Positions 1-6,670 of a stretch of DNA of 11,066 nt are shown here, piece by piece (the first letter of the stretch is position 1; each line of letters begins with the position of its first letter). The stretch covers positions 1 to 11,066 of the forward strand of contig NZ_QSDR01000055.1 in NCBI RefSeq assembly GCF_003464085.1. Reading direction: 5' to 3'. The notes below the pieces were generated by a model. That model did no database searches. It was not told the origin of the DNA and saw only the letters and a program-made list of their open reading frames with translations. Source of the stretch: Clostridium sp. AM58-1XD (GTDB lineage: Bacteria; Bacillota; Clostridia; Lachnospirales; Lachnospiraceae). The position numbers and the translations under genes are program-made.

Positions 1-26
1 TGTTTATTTAATACTAATTTATTTCG

Positions 27-92
27 TTTATTTTATAATTAATTCCAGATTATTATTCTTTTATTTTATAATTAATTCCAGATTATTATTCT
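27..92. repeat. Perfect 33-bp tandem direct repeat, two copies
   Basis: Bases 27-59 and 60-92 are identical and directly abutting. Each copy is AT-rich and contains a TATAAT hexamer (34-39 and 67-72) followed by the palindrome AATTAATT and the only GC-containing stretch, TTCCAGA. The unit is three helical turns long, so any protein bound to one copy would sit on the same DNA face in the other. It lies about 115 bp upstream of the glutamate dehydrogenase start, so it may duplicate a promoter or a regulator site. Neither TATAAT has a convincing -35 partner at 16-18 bp. A replication-slippage duplication without function is also possible. Confidence 0.9.
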
Positions 93-207
93 ATAAACGA
101 AGTATATTTTTGTAATACGGCATTTTTATATGTCATTTATCCCATAATGTAACCAAATTATCAATATGTAATATATTAATTTCAAAAAAGAAAGGAAAAA
201 AACAATT
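93..207 (+). promoter_or_regulatory. AT-rich leader of gdhA, promoter not resolved
   Basis: This stretch must carry the expression signals of the downstream gene, but no clear -35/-10 pair can be picked. Candidate -10 hexamers are CATAAT at 143-148 and TAATAT at 169-174, both without a good -35. At 102-118 there is a short interrupted dyad (GTAT and ATAC arms around a T-rich core). It resembles T-rich motifs upstream of the cyclodeaminase-like gene and dctP. A weak ribosome binding site, AAAGGA (191-196), lies 11 bases before the ATG, which is longer than usual. Confidence 0.4.
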
Positions 208-1470
208 ATGAGCGAACAGTACAATCCATTCGACAATGTGTGTACAATCGTAAAGCATGCAGCTGCTTTATTAGGCTATTCCCAGAATGATTATGAAGCG
301 ATCATTCATCCGGAGCGGGAATTGAAGGTCTCCGTACCCGTCGTAATGGACGACGGATCCACACGGGTATTTGAAGGATACCGCGTTCAGCATTCTACCA
401 GCCGCGGCCCTGCAAAAGGCGGCATCCGTTATCACCACAGTGTCGATCCCGATGAAGTAAAAGCGCTGGCTGCATGGATGACCTTTAAGTGCGCGATCGT
501 CAATATTCCCTTTGGCGGCGGGAAAGGCGGCGTCGTATGCAACCCGGACGAGCTTTCTGAGAAAGAGCTCCGAAATCTCACCCGCCGTTTCACCGCCATG
601 ATCGCTCCGATCATCGGTCCTGAACAGGATATTCCAGCTCCGGATGTAGGCACAAATGCGCAGATTATGGGATGGATTATGGATACATACAGCATGATTA
701 AAGGCCACTGCGTTCCAGGCGTTGTCACCGGTAAGCCTATCGCCATCGGAGGCGCGCTCGGAAGAAGTGAAGCCACCGGACGCGGCGTTATGCTGACAGC
801 ATGCAATATTCTCAATGTTCTCGGCCGTTCCCCGGAGGATACCTCCGTTGCGGTTCAGGGCATGGGAAATGTAGGAAGCGTCACCGCAAAACTCTGTGCA
901 GAGGCCGGAATGAAGGTTCTGGCAGTCAGCGATGTATCAGGCGGGCTTTTCTGTGAAGGCGGCCTGAACATTCCGGATATCCTCTCCTACTTAAAGGCGC
1001 AGCGCGGAAATCTTCTTTCCGGTTATTCCGCCCCAGGCGTTACCCATATCACCAACTCAGAGCTATTGGAACTGAAGTGCGATCTGCTAGTTCCCGCAGC
1101 CCTGGAAAACCAGATCAACAAAGATAATGCAGACCGTATCCATGCCTCCATTATCGTCGAAGGCGCTAACGGGCCTACCACGATTGAAGCAGATGAGATT
1201 CTTCAGAAAAAAGGCGTTGTTGTCGTTCCCGATATTCTTTCCAATGCGGGAGGCGTCGTCGTATCTTATTTCGAATGGGTACAGAACATACAGTCGGTTT
1301 CCTGGAGCGAAGAATATGTCAATTCCCAGCTGAAAAACATTCTGGATATTTCCTTTAACGAACTGTGGAACATATCCCAGGACAAACAGGTACCGCTGAG
1401 AACAGGCGCATATCTGATCGCCGTCAAACGCGTGGTTGAAGCAAAGAAACTTCGCGGAATCTGGCCCTGA
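208..1470 (+). CDS. gdhA: Glutamate dehydrogenase (Glu/Leu/Phe/Val dehydrogenase family)
   Basis: Probably catalyses reversible oxidative deamination of glutamate to 2-oxoglutarate and ammonia in the cytosol. At 420 residues it has the length of the catabolic NAD-dependent RocG/GudB/archaeal type rather than the roughly 450-residue biosynthetic type. The N-terminal substrate domain shows the lysines of the active site: K70 in GPAKGGIR, K94, and K106 in the GGGKGG loop. D146 lies in PAPDVGTN. The Rossmann domain carries GMGNVGS (218-224) and an acidic residue, D242, at the end of the second strand, which favours NAD over NADP. The segment NAGGVVVSYFEW (346-357) is typical of the family. ATG at 208 is the only sensible start. 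The gene has its own terminator, so co-regulation with the rest of the window is not shown. Family certain; cofactor preference and the symbol (rocG and gluD are also used) less so. Confidence 0.95.
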   Translation: MSEQYNPFDNVCTIVKHAAALLGYSQNDYEAIIHPERELKVSVPVVMDDGSTRVFEGYRVQHSTSRGPAKGGIRYHHSVDPDEVKALAAWMTFKCAIVNIPFGGGKGGVVCNPDELSEKELRNLTRRFTAMIAPIIGPEQDIPAPDVGTNAQIMGWIMDTYSMIKGHCVPGVVTGKPIAIGGALGRSEATGRGVMLTACNILNVLGRSPEDTSVAVQGMGNVGSVTAKLCAEAGMKVLAVSDVSGGLFCEGGLNIPDILSYLKAQRGNLLSGYSAPGVTHITNSELLELKCDLLVPAALENQINKDNADRIHASIIVEGANGPTTIEADEILQKKGVVVVPDILSNAGGVVVSYFEWVQNIQSVSWSEEYVNSQLKNILDISFNELWNISQDKQVPLRTGAYLIAVKRVVEAKKLRGIWP

Positions 1471-1544
1471 TTCCCTGCCGTTGTTCTGCAGAATATATAT
1501 GCAGAATCCCAGTCGCAAGAGCCGTCTGATTATAAAAGCTTGAT

Positions 1545-1600
1545 AAAGGCAGTACAGCCAATCGCACCTGATCGGATTGCGAACGGCTGTACTGCCTTTT
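1545..1600 (+). terminator. Rho-independent terminator of gdhA
   Basis: A perfect 15-bp inverted repeat (1545-1559 with 1585-1599) is followed by T residues 1597-1600. A further inner stem (TCGCA 1562-1566 with TGCGA 1578-1582) extends the structure past a small internal mismatch. It lies 74 bases after the gdhA stop codon. The opposite strand ends in CTTTAT after the stem, so it could also stop leftward transcription weakly. Confidence 0.85.
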
Positions 1601-1726
1601 GTCTCACCCGGTCACACACGAATCCCGCCTCCCGGCCGATTTTTCTGTTCCTCCACGGCCCTTTATAAGTTATGCAAAAGAAGGGTACGCAGGAAAGGGC
1701 ATGAAAAAGCGGACTGCCCCAACGCC

Positions 1727-1755
1727 AGAAGGCAGCGGTCTAACCGCTGCCTTCT
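1727..1755 (-). terminator. Strong hairpin downstream of the cyclodeaminase-like gene
   Basis: Perfect 13-bp GC-rich inverted repeat (1727-1739 with 1743-1755) and a three-base loop, 35 bases beyond the end of the minus-strand gene. Position and stability suggest a 3' end structure for that gene. The downstream minus strand reads CTGGCG rather than a T run, so classic intrinsic termination is uncertain. It may instead protect the 3' end or mark a Rho-dependent end. The rest of 1601-1790 shows nothing I can support. Confidence 0.55.
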
Positions 1756-1790
1756 AAGGAAATCCGGATCGGATCACATCTGATATCTGC

Positions 1791-2918
1791 TCACTCCTTC
1801 ATCTGATACGGCTCATCCCACAGTAGAAGCTTTGTTCCAATGCCGTTCTTTACCGCCGTATCCCACAGTTCATATCCAAGCCCCACGTCGAATGTAGCCA
1901 TCCCGCAGGCAATAAAGGTGATTCGTTCCGAATCGCTCGTACGGCCTTCTCTTCTGCCCAGTATGACATCTCCCATGCTGGTGGATTCTTTTAACGGCGG
2001 CAGCTTGCCTTCATCAATCAGCGTATAGATCGGGCCGCCAATTACAGCAGCGTATCCAGCCTTTCTGTCTCCTGATTCAACCGCCTCCTGAACATACGTC
2101 TCGTGAAGCCTGATATTATCATAGATAATCTTTGTGCTTAGCCAGTAGGAATCGTCAAACTGAACCGGGCCGGTAACCAGTACGGTTGCGCCTTCTTTAA
2201 TCCACTCATCCTTCAGTACAAGCGGTTTCAGCCTCGAAGCAGCTACCGTTACGACGTCTGCAGGCTTCACCGCCTGTTCCAGATCCACAACTGCCACTCC
2301 CTTTATACCACACTCTTTTTCTGCCCATGAGGCAAACGCTGCCGCTTTATCTTCAAACAGATCATAACAGAAGACCGTTTCCAGCGCCGGCATCTGTGAG
2401 GCGATCGACCGGAAACACGATTTGTTGATCGGGCCGCAGCCTAAGACGGCGCAGACTTTCGAATCTTTTCTTGCAAGATGCCTTGCAGCAACTCCAGGCA
2501 CAGCTCCTGTTCTTGCAGCACTCAACAGGTTTGCAGACATATACGCCAGAGGCTCTCCCGTATCTTTATCGTTGAGAGTTACCATCAGCACCGAACGCGG
2601 AAGGCCTTTGGAAGGATTGGCAGCATTTGAACCGTACCACTTCTGGCCGCAGACGTCAAATCTTCCGCCAAGATATGCGGGCATTGCCACAAACCTTCTG
2701 TCAGGTCCTGCTACCGGCATGTTCGGAAAAGGCGTTTCCTTCGGAAATACAATTCCAAGGCCGTGGCTGTTGTGATTGGCGCCTCCCATGAGATAATCGC
2801 CTGCGCTCAGCAGCTTAAATACCTCTTCTGCATTGTCGACGCACTTTTTTGCATCTAAAACGCCCGCCTTAATTGTATCTGCTTCTGATAAATAAATAAA
2901 ATCTGTTTTTCTTGCCAT
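1791..2918 (-). CDS. Ornithine cyclodeaminase / mu-crystallin family protein
   Basis: A 375-residue NAD(P)-dependent enzyme of the family that includes ornithine cyclodeaminase, alanine dehydrogenase (archaeal), ketimine reductase (mu-crystallin) and opine-type synthases. Visible marks are K93 in GQKWYG, the GLPRSVLMV strand, R136 in SAARTGAVPG, the Rossmann turn GCGPIN (160-165), and D186 at the end of the next strand. The pair D255/D256 is where cyclodeaminases carry their catalytic aspartate. The usual GxGxQA signature is replaced by GCGPINKS, so this is a divergent branch. From memory, some close relatives are named tyramine oxidase subunit B, which I cannot verify here. The frame stays open to 3056, but I start at the ATG at 2918, preceded by AAGGAG (2926-2931) with 7-base spacing. 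The 46-residue extension is basic, unlike the family and has no such site. Divergent from the RpiR regulator, which probably controls it. The substrate cannot be assigned. Confidence 0.85.
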   Translation of the reverse strand: MARKTDFIYLSEADTIKAGVLDAKKCVDNAEEVFKLLSAGDYLMGGANHNSHGLGIVFPKETPFPNMPVAGPDRRFVAMPAYLGGRFDVCGQKWYGSNAANPSKGLPRSVLMVTLNDKDTGEPLAYMSANLLSAARTGAVPGVAARHLARKDSKVCAVLGCGPINKSCFRSIASQMPALETVFCYDLFEDKAAAFASWAEKECGIKGVAVVDLEQAVKPADVVTVAASRLKPLVLKDEWIKEGATVLVTGPVQFDDSYWLSTKIIYDNIRLHETYVQEAVESGDRKAGYAAVIGGPIYTLIDEGKLPPLKESTSMGDVILGRREGRTSDSERITFIACGMATFDVGLGYELWDTAVKNGIGTKLLLWDEPYQMKE

Positions 2919-2951
2919 CTTTCTTCTCCTTTTATCTTCAAATAATAGTCG

Positions 2952-2976
2952 GCTCCCAGTTTCCAGACCAGGGAGC
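2952..2976 (-). promoter_or_regulatory. Hairpin in the leader of the cyclodeaminase-like gene
   Basis: GCTCCC (2952-2957) pairs with GGGAGC (2971-2976), leaving a 13-base loop. It sits about 20 bases upstream of the ribosome binding site and would be in the 5' leader if transcription starts further upstream. No T run follows on the minus strand, so it is not an obvious attenuator. Its role is unknown. Confidence 0.4.
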
Positions 2977-2984
2977 TTCTCTTG

Positions 2985-2996
2985 AAACCGCGGTTT
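2985..2996. promoter_or_regulatory. 12-bp perfect palindrome AAACCGCGGTTT, possible operator
   Basis: A perfect palindrome with a GC core inside otherwise AT-rich DNA, 67 bp upstream of the cyclodeaminase-like start and in the divergent control region. Perfect dyads of this size are typical of dimeric regulator sites. The neighbouring RpiR protein is a candidate binder, but no second copy was noticed in the window. Confidence 0.4.
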
Positions 2997-3017
2997 GCTA
3001 TGCATAATCCTTTTATA

Positions 3018-3050
3018 TATTACATTTGTTTTATTTAATACATTTTTGTT
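3018..3050 (-). promoter_or_regulatory. Two direct T-rich repeats in the divergent control region
   Basis: On the plus strand TATTACATTTGTT (3018-3030) is followed at 19-bp spacing by AATACATTTTTGTT (3037-3050). The second closely matches the dyad AATACATTTTGTATT at 10995-11009 in front of dctP. They lie between the starts of the cyclodeaminase-like gene and the RpiR gene. They may be binding sites for one regulator acting on both transcription units. Base composition makes chance similarity possible. Confidence 0.35.
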
Positions 3051-3089
3051 CACCATATAACTTTATGTAAAAGTAAATCCGGCGATCAT

Positions 3090-3118
3090 TTGACATAAAT
3101 ATTGAAAAATGGTACTAT
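3090..3118 (+). promoter_or_regulatory. Sigma-70-type promoter of the rpiR gene
   Basis: TTGACA (3090-3095), a 17-base spacer and TACTAT (3113-3118), with a TG dinucleotide giving an extended -10. Transcription would start near 3125, only about 24 bases before the ATG. The dctP promoter has the same design. Confidence 0.8.
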
Positions 3119-3148
3119 TAACGTAATTTATTGTATTGGAGGGATTAT

Positions 3149-3997
3149 ATGGTATCTTTTTTCACACGTCTTACAGATAATTTTTCTGACTTTACAAATT
3201 CTCAAAAAGCCGTGGCAAATTATCTGATTGACAATCAGGACAGCATTGCCTTCTGCACCCTCGAAGACCTCGCAAGCCGCATCGGAGTGAGCACTACAAC
3301 GGTGATCCGTTTTTCCAGGGCTTTGGGATACAAGGGCTATACTGAGATGCAGAAAGATATACAGAGCAATATCAAGAATAAAGTAGCTCTGCCGGAGCGT
3401 CTGACAAAAAGCGATACTCAAATCCCCAATAACCAACTGCTGCAGGAATCTTTCACCCTGGATATCCAGAATATCCAGAAAACCCTGGCAGCTCAAAAGG
3501 ACGAAGACTTAGAAAGCGCAATTGCCGCTCTGTCAGAGGCCAGACGCATTTACATTCTGGGAATGAGGAGCTCCTATGCCATCGCCCACTACCTTACATC
3601 ACGCATTGGCGAAATCAAGGATAATGTAAAGCTGGTCCAGTCCACCGGAATGATTTACCCGGAGGAAATCATCGAAGCCGGCAAAGGCGATGTATGTATC
3701 GCTTTCATGTTTCCCAGATATTCAAAAGTAGTCGCTTCCAGCCTCTCCTGGATGAAAAATGAAGGAGTCAAAATCATCCTCATCACCAGCCTGAACGCTA
3801 CGGCCGTCAGCGGGTACGGCGATATCATCCTGCCCTGTTCCATTTCCAGTAATTATTTCAAGAACTCTCTGGCAGCCCCTCTTTGTCTGACCAACTTCCT
3901 CGTATCCGCATTGGCAGAATGCAATGTAGATGAATCCCGGCGTGTACTTCAAAAAATCGAATCCCTGTTAAGCCAGGGCTTTTATCTCGGGCTTTAA
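3149..3997 (+). CDS. MurR/RpiR family transcriptional regulator (HTH-SIS)
   Basis: A 282-residue cytosolic DNA-binding regulator, normal length for the family. The N-terminal RpiR-type helix-turn-helix domain covers about residues 1-77. Its core (LEDLASRIGVSTTTVIRFSR, 38-57) is characteristic. A SIS domain follows from about 120 to 255, beginning ARRIYILGMRSSYAI. SIS domains usually bind phosphosugars, but RpiR proteins also occur in amino-acid and organic-acid loci. I start at ATG 3149 because GGAGGG (3138-3143) lies 5 bases upstream; the upstream TTG at 3131 would overlap that site. The gene is divergent from the cyclodeaminase-like gene and convergent with the TRAP/hydrolase operon, so it is the natural regulator of both. 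Whether it represses or activates cannot be told. Confidence 0.92.
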   Translation: MVSFFTRLTDNFSDFTNSQKAVANYLIDNQDSIAFCTLEDLASRIGVSTTTVIRFSRALGYKGYTEMQKDIQSNIKNKVALPERLTKSDTQIPNNQLLQESFTLDIQNIQKTLAAQKDEDLESAIAALSEARRIYILGMRSSYAIAHYLTSRIGEIKDNVKLVQSTGMIYPEEIIEAGKGDVCIAFMFPRYSKVVASSLSWMKNEGVKIILITSLNATAVSGYGDIILPCSISSNYFKNSLAAPLCLTNFLVSALAECNVDESRRVLQKIESLLSQGFYLGL

Positions 3998-4040
3998 AGC
4001 GCCCGTCCTATGACAATGAGCCTCCGGCGGATTTCAGCGC

Positions 4041-4070
4041 CCGGCTTTCTGCGGCAAGCGCAGAATCCGG
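4041..4070. other. Hairpin in the convergent intergenic region
   Basis: TTCTGCG (4047-4053) pairs with CGCAGAA (4059-4065) around a five-base loop. An outer CCGG/CCGG pair (4041-4044 with 4067-4070) extends the stem across a small internal loop. No T run follows on either strand, so it is not a standard terminator. It lies in the 3' untranslated region of the rpiR gene. Confidence 0.5.
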
Positions 4071-4110
4071 CATGCTCACATAAACGTCCGATAAGCGGAT
4101 ACAAATCACT

Positions 4111-4183
4111 GCCCTCGATGCAGAATGGAGTTCCCCGGCTGCTGCCCGGAACGAAATCTGATATTGAGGGCCTTTTTATTTTT
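4111..4183 (+). terminator. Nested rho-independent terminator of the rpiR gene
   Basis: An outer stem pairs 4111-4120 with 4162-4171 (GCCCTC with GAGGGC plus a wobble-containing extension). An inner hairpin, GTTCC (4130-4134) with GGAAC (4148-4152), stabilises the loop. The run TTTTTATTTTT (4173-4183) follows directly on the plus strand. No equivalent T run is present on the minus strand, so the leftward operon has no obvious intrinsic terminator of its own here. Confidence 0.75.
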
Positions 4184-4209
4184 CCTTTTGCTGCTTTCTG
4201 CATTCGCAT

Positions 4210-5490
4210 TCAGATCAGGCGTCCGTTTTTATCGAAAGCCATTTCTTCAGCCTCACCCGATTGTTCCAGATCCGGAATATCGGTGATTTCGTCCAAAAAC
4301 GCTTCTGACAGCCATATGGTCTCCAGCTGCATGCTGTTTAGAATCCTTACGACTTTCGGATTTTCTTCATTGTAATTCACACATATTTTCAGCGCCAGCT
4401 GGATCGCCTCCCTGTCCGTATCCATAAAGACAGGGATGCTGCTTCCTTCCACCAGCTTGCACGTCACTGCATTGGCATATGTAGCGTCTAAATCCAGCTT
4501 CTGCACGGCTCTTCTCGTGGTCACCGCCGCGTGGCCCAGTCCCATAAAGTTTCCATGAGATTCTTCGCTAATATCCAGCACTACGACTTTCTGGGCATCC
4601 AGTCCTCCGCTGACATATGGCGTACAATGAGTTCCCGTCACATTGTTGTCCATCCCGTTTCCGCTGAAATTCTTTCCAATGGCATCGACGATCAGAACAT
4701 CACATTTCGGAACCCCTATTTTAGCCATATAGGAAAACGCTTCCCTTAAAAGCTCCGACTCCCTCGTTTCAATATCATCTGCATCAACAATCTCAATCCT
4801 GGCCGTCTCATCAAACGCATTTTCCAAAATTGCAGCCGCAAAAAGCACCGGGCTGTTCTGAAGGATGGCCCGGCCGAACAGAGGGATATTCTTTGCCATG
4901 TGCCTAAATCCGGCATTATGGCAGACCTCCGCCCCATACTGTTTCCCCAGCCCAATCGTCATCATTTTCATAAGTCCACTTTCAAACGGTCCGCGAAAAG
5001 AGGTGTGAGGCTTCACACGCCCAACTACGATGATCCCATCAGCCTGGGCTGCATGTTTATCAATATAAACATCCGTACCTTCATCATTCATCCCGATTCT
5101 GGCCACTTCCATGGAAGACCGTATCTCGCACCCCATGGATTCCTCGCTGATTCCGTAACCGTGTAGAACTTCTTTCTGCCCTTCGGCCGTCGCCCCGCCA
5201 TGGCTTCCCATGGCAGGTACAATAAAAGGAACCGCTTTCTTTTCTTTGATGAAATCGACCACACACTTTGTAATCACATCAATATTAGCTATCCCCCGGG
5301 AACCGGCCGTGACGGCTATACTCATTCCCAGTTTGATCTTATCGGTACACGGGGCGTTCAAAAGCAGTTCCTTCATATATATTGGAATGCGTTCCGGTTC
5401 AATCTGCGGCCTTCGAAATGTCTGTCTCACCGGAAACATCCTGGGAAGCTTCACATCCGCAATCAGCTGTTTCGTTTTCTCTCCCATCAT
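4210..5490 (-). CDS. LarA-superfamily protein (nickel-pincer lactate racemase-like, DUF2088)
   Basis: About 426 residues, the size of LarA. The N-terminal half carries S64-R65 near the LarA D-x-T-R motif, GSHGGATAEGQ (95-105) where LarA has GTHRP, then KPH (H162), a lysine K175 and H191. The 16-residue step from K175 to H191 equals the step from the cofactor-bearing lysine (K184) to the nickel-binding histidine (H200) in Lactobacillus plantarum LarA. H97 and H162 match the catalytic histidine pair. The LarA aspartate two positions before T-R appears to be alanine (A62). Known relatives racemise or epimerise 2-hydroxy acids; the substrate here is unknown. No larB, larC or larE gene for cofactor synthesis is in the window. 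Starts are ambiguous: GTG 5496, ATG 5490 and ATG 5487. I use ATG 5490, five bases after GAGG, which overlaps the stop codon of the preceding gene. Confidence 0.82.
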   Translation of the reverse strand: MMGEKTKQLIADVKLPRMFPVRQTFRRPQIEPERIPIYMKELLLNAPCTDKIKLGMSIAVTAGSRGIANIDVITKCVVDFIKEKKAVPFIVPAMGSHGGATAEGQKEVLHGYGISEESMGCEIRSSMEVARIGMNDEGTDVYIDKHAAQADGIIVVGRVKPHTSFRGPFESGLMKMMTIGLGKQYGAEVCHNAGFRHMAKNIPLFGRAILQNSPVLFAAAILENAFDETARIEIVDADDIETRESELLREAFSYMAKIGVPKCDVLIVDAIGKNFSGNGMDNNVTGTHCTPYVSGGLDAQKVVVLDISEESHGNFMGLGHAAVTTRRAVQKLDLDATYANAVTCKLVEGSSIPVFMDTDREAIQLALKICVNYNEENPKVVRILNSMQLETIWLSEAFLDEITDIPDLEQSGEAEEMAFDKNGRLI

Positions 5491-5497
5491 TTCCACC

Positions 5498-6658
5498 TCA
5501 ATACAGAATTTTTTCTGCCAGCTTCGTCATTACGGTTTCTGCATGAATGACCTCATCGCACGGAACATATTCGTCCGGTTTATGAGCCACGCCCAGGTCA
5601 CCCGGTCCATAAGACATACAGTTCTTATTTCCCGTCATAGCCGCAATTACCGCAGTATCCGTATAACCCGGGAAAAAGTCCACTTCCGGGGCTTTCCCGT
5701 CCACCTCTGTCATCGTTTCTGTGAGTTTTCCAAGCAAAAACGACTTGTCATCCTTTTCCACCGGCGGCCTGGCTGCTGTGATCACAATCTCACACTCTGC
5801 ACCTTCCACTTTTTTAAGGCCGGCAGCCACCGCTTCTTTCACCAACCGGATCGAACGTTCTGAATTCATCGGAGGCACGAGCCTCATATCAATCGTCATG
5901 GTACATTCATCCGGCACAATATTCGTATTGGTACCACCAGTAATCGTTCCGAAAACAGCGCTGCAGCGTCCAAGTTCTTCATGAGGAGTACATTCTGCAA
6001 TTTTTCTTTTGATCTCCACCGCAATTTCACTCATAGCCGCAACAGCATCCACACCGGTAAACGGTATGCTAGCATGAGCCGCCTTTCCTCTCACGGTGAG
6101 TATGAACCAGGTTTTTCCTTTGTGAGCCACTTTTATTTTTCCTTCCGTGGGCTCCGCATCCAGCACCCAGGACCGTTCCGTTACAATTTTTGAATGTATG
6201 ACTTTTTCTGCTCCCAGCATCACGTCTTCTTCATCCACAGTAGCCGCAAAAATAAAATCATGTTGCAGCGTCTTTCCGCTTCCAGCGATGTGCTTAAATG
6301 CCATCATTCCAGCGGCCAGGCCGGATTTCATATCACAGGCTCCTCTGCCATACATCCTGCCGCCGTCGATTTCCCCGTCGAGCGGGGCCCGGCTCCACCC
6401 TTCTCCTATGGGCACCGTATCCATATGGCAGATATACACCAGCGCCGGATCATGAATCTCTCCCTGTATTTTTGCCATAATATTAAACCGGCCCGGGAGC
6501 ACCTCTTCCTTCCATACAGAAACGCCAAGCGCTTCAAACCAGCGAAAGACAAACTCTCCCACCGCACCTTCATAAACGCCTGGATTGCTGCTTTCAATCT
6601 TTACAAGTTCTCTCGTCAGACGAATTACTTCATATGTATCATAGCCTTCATATTCCAT
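5498..6658 (-). CDS. M20 family metallohydrolase (ArgE/DapE-like)
   Basis: A 386-residue zinc-dependent amidohydrolase of the ArgE/DapE/CPG2 group, which removes acyl groups from amino acids or splits dipeptide-like bonds in the cytosol. All expected residues are visible: H78 and D80 in CHMDTVP, bridging D109 in GRGACDMKSG, general base E143 and metal ligand E144 in VDEED, D167, and H359 in GVAHKPDE. The lid/dimerisation domain starts around 178 with GKTWFILTVRGKAAHAS (H195) and contains N246 and R259. AAGGAG (6665-6670) lies 6 bases before the ATG, and the stop of the preceding gene is 12 bases upstream. The TGA stop is merged with the next gene's ribosome binding site, so the two are probably translationally coupled. 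The exact substrate (acetyl-, succinyl- or another N-acyl amino acid) is not determinable; the family call is firm. Confidence 0.93.
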   Translation of the reverse strand: MEYEGYDTYEVIRLTRELVKIESSNPGVYEGAVGEFVFRWFEALGVSVWKEEVLPGRFNIMAKIQGEIHDPALVYICHMDTVPIGEGWSRAPLDGEIDGGRMYGRGACDMKSGLAAGMMAFKHIAGSGKTLQHDFIFAATVDEEDVMLGAEKVIHSKIVTERSWVLDAEPTEGKIKVAHKGKTWFILTVRGKAAHASIPFTGVDAVAAMSEIAVEIKRKIAECTPHEELGRCSAVFGTITGGTNTNIVPDECTMTIDMRLVPPMNSERSIRLVKEAVAAGLKKVEGAECEIVITAARPPVEKDDKSFLLGKLTETMTEVDGKAPEVDFFPGYTDTAVIAAMTGNKNCMSYGPGDLGVAHKPDEYVPCDEVIHAETVMTKLAEKILY

Positions 6659-6670
6659 CGCAATCTCCTT

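Noticed and set aside
34..72. TATAAT hexamers in the 33-bp repeats as gdhA promoters
   Set aside because: Neither has a recognisable -35 at 16-18 bp nor an extended -10; hits are expected by chance in such AT-rich DNA.
27..92. Possible CRISPR repeat pair
   Set aside because: The two 33-bp copies abut with no spacer, and no further copies or cas genes are present.
271..708. Minus-strand open frame inside gdhA
   Set aside because: Antisense shadow of a conserved enzyme with no supporting start signals.
208..1470. Glutamate dehydrogenase as part of the TRAP/M20 regulon
   Set aside because: It is on the other strand from the operon, has its own leader and strong terminator, and only a weak motif match links it; proximity alone does not support it.
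1577..1783. Short plus-strand frame of 68 codons between gdhA and the cyclodeaminase-like gene
   Set aside because: It begins inside the gdhA terminator, spans the second hairpin, lacks a ribosome binding site and encodes a composition unlike a folded protein.
2919..3056. N-terminal extension of the cyclodeaminase-like frame by 46 residues
   Set aside because: It is basic and low in family resemblance, covers the palindrome and T-rich motifs, and has no ribosome binding site; AAGGAG sits properly before ATG 2918.
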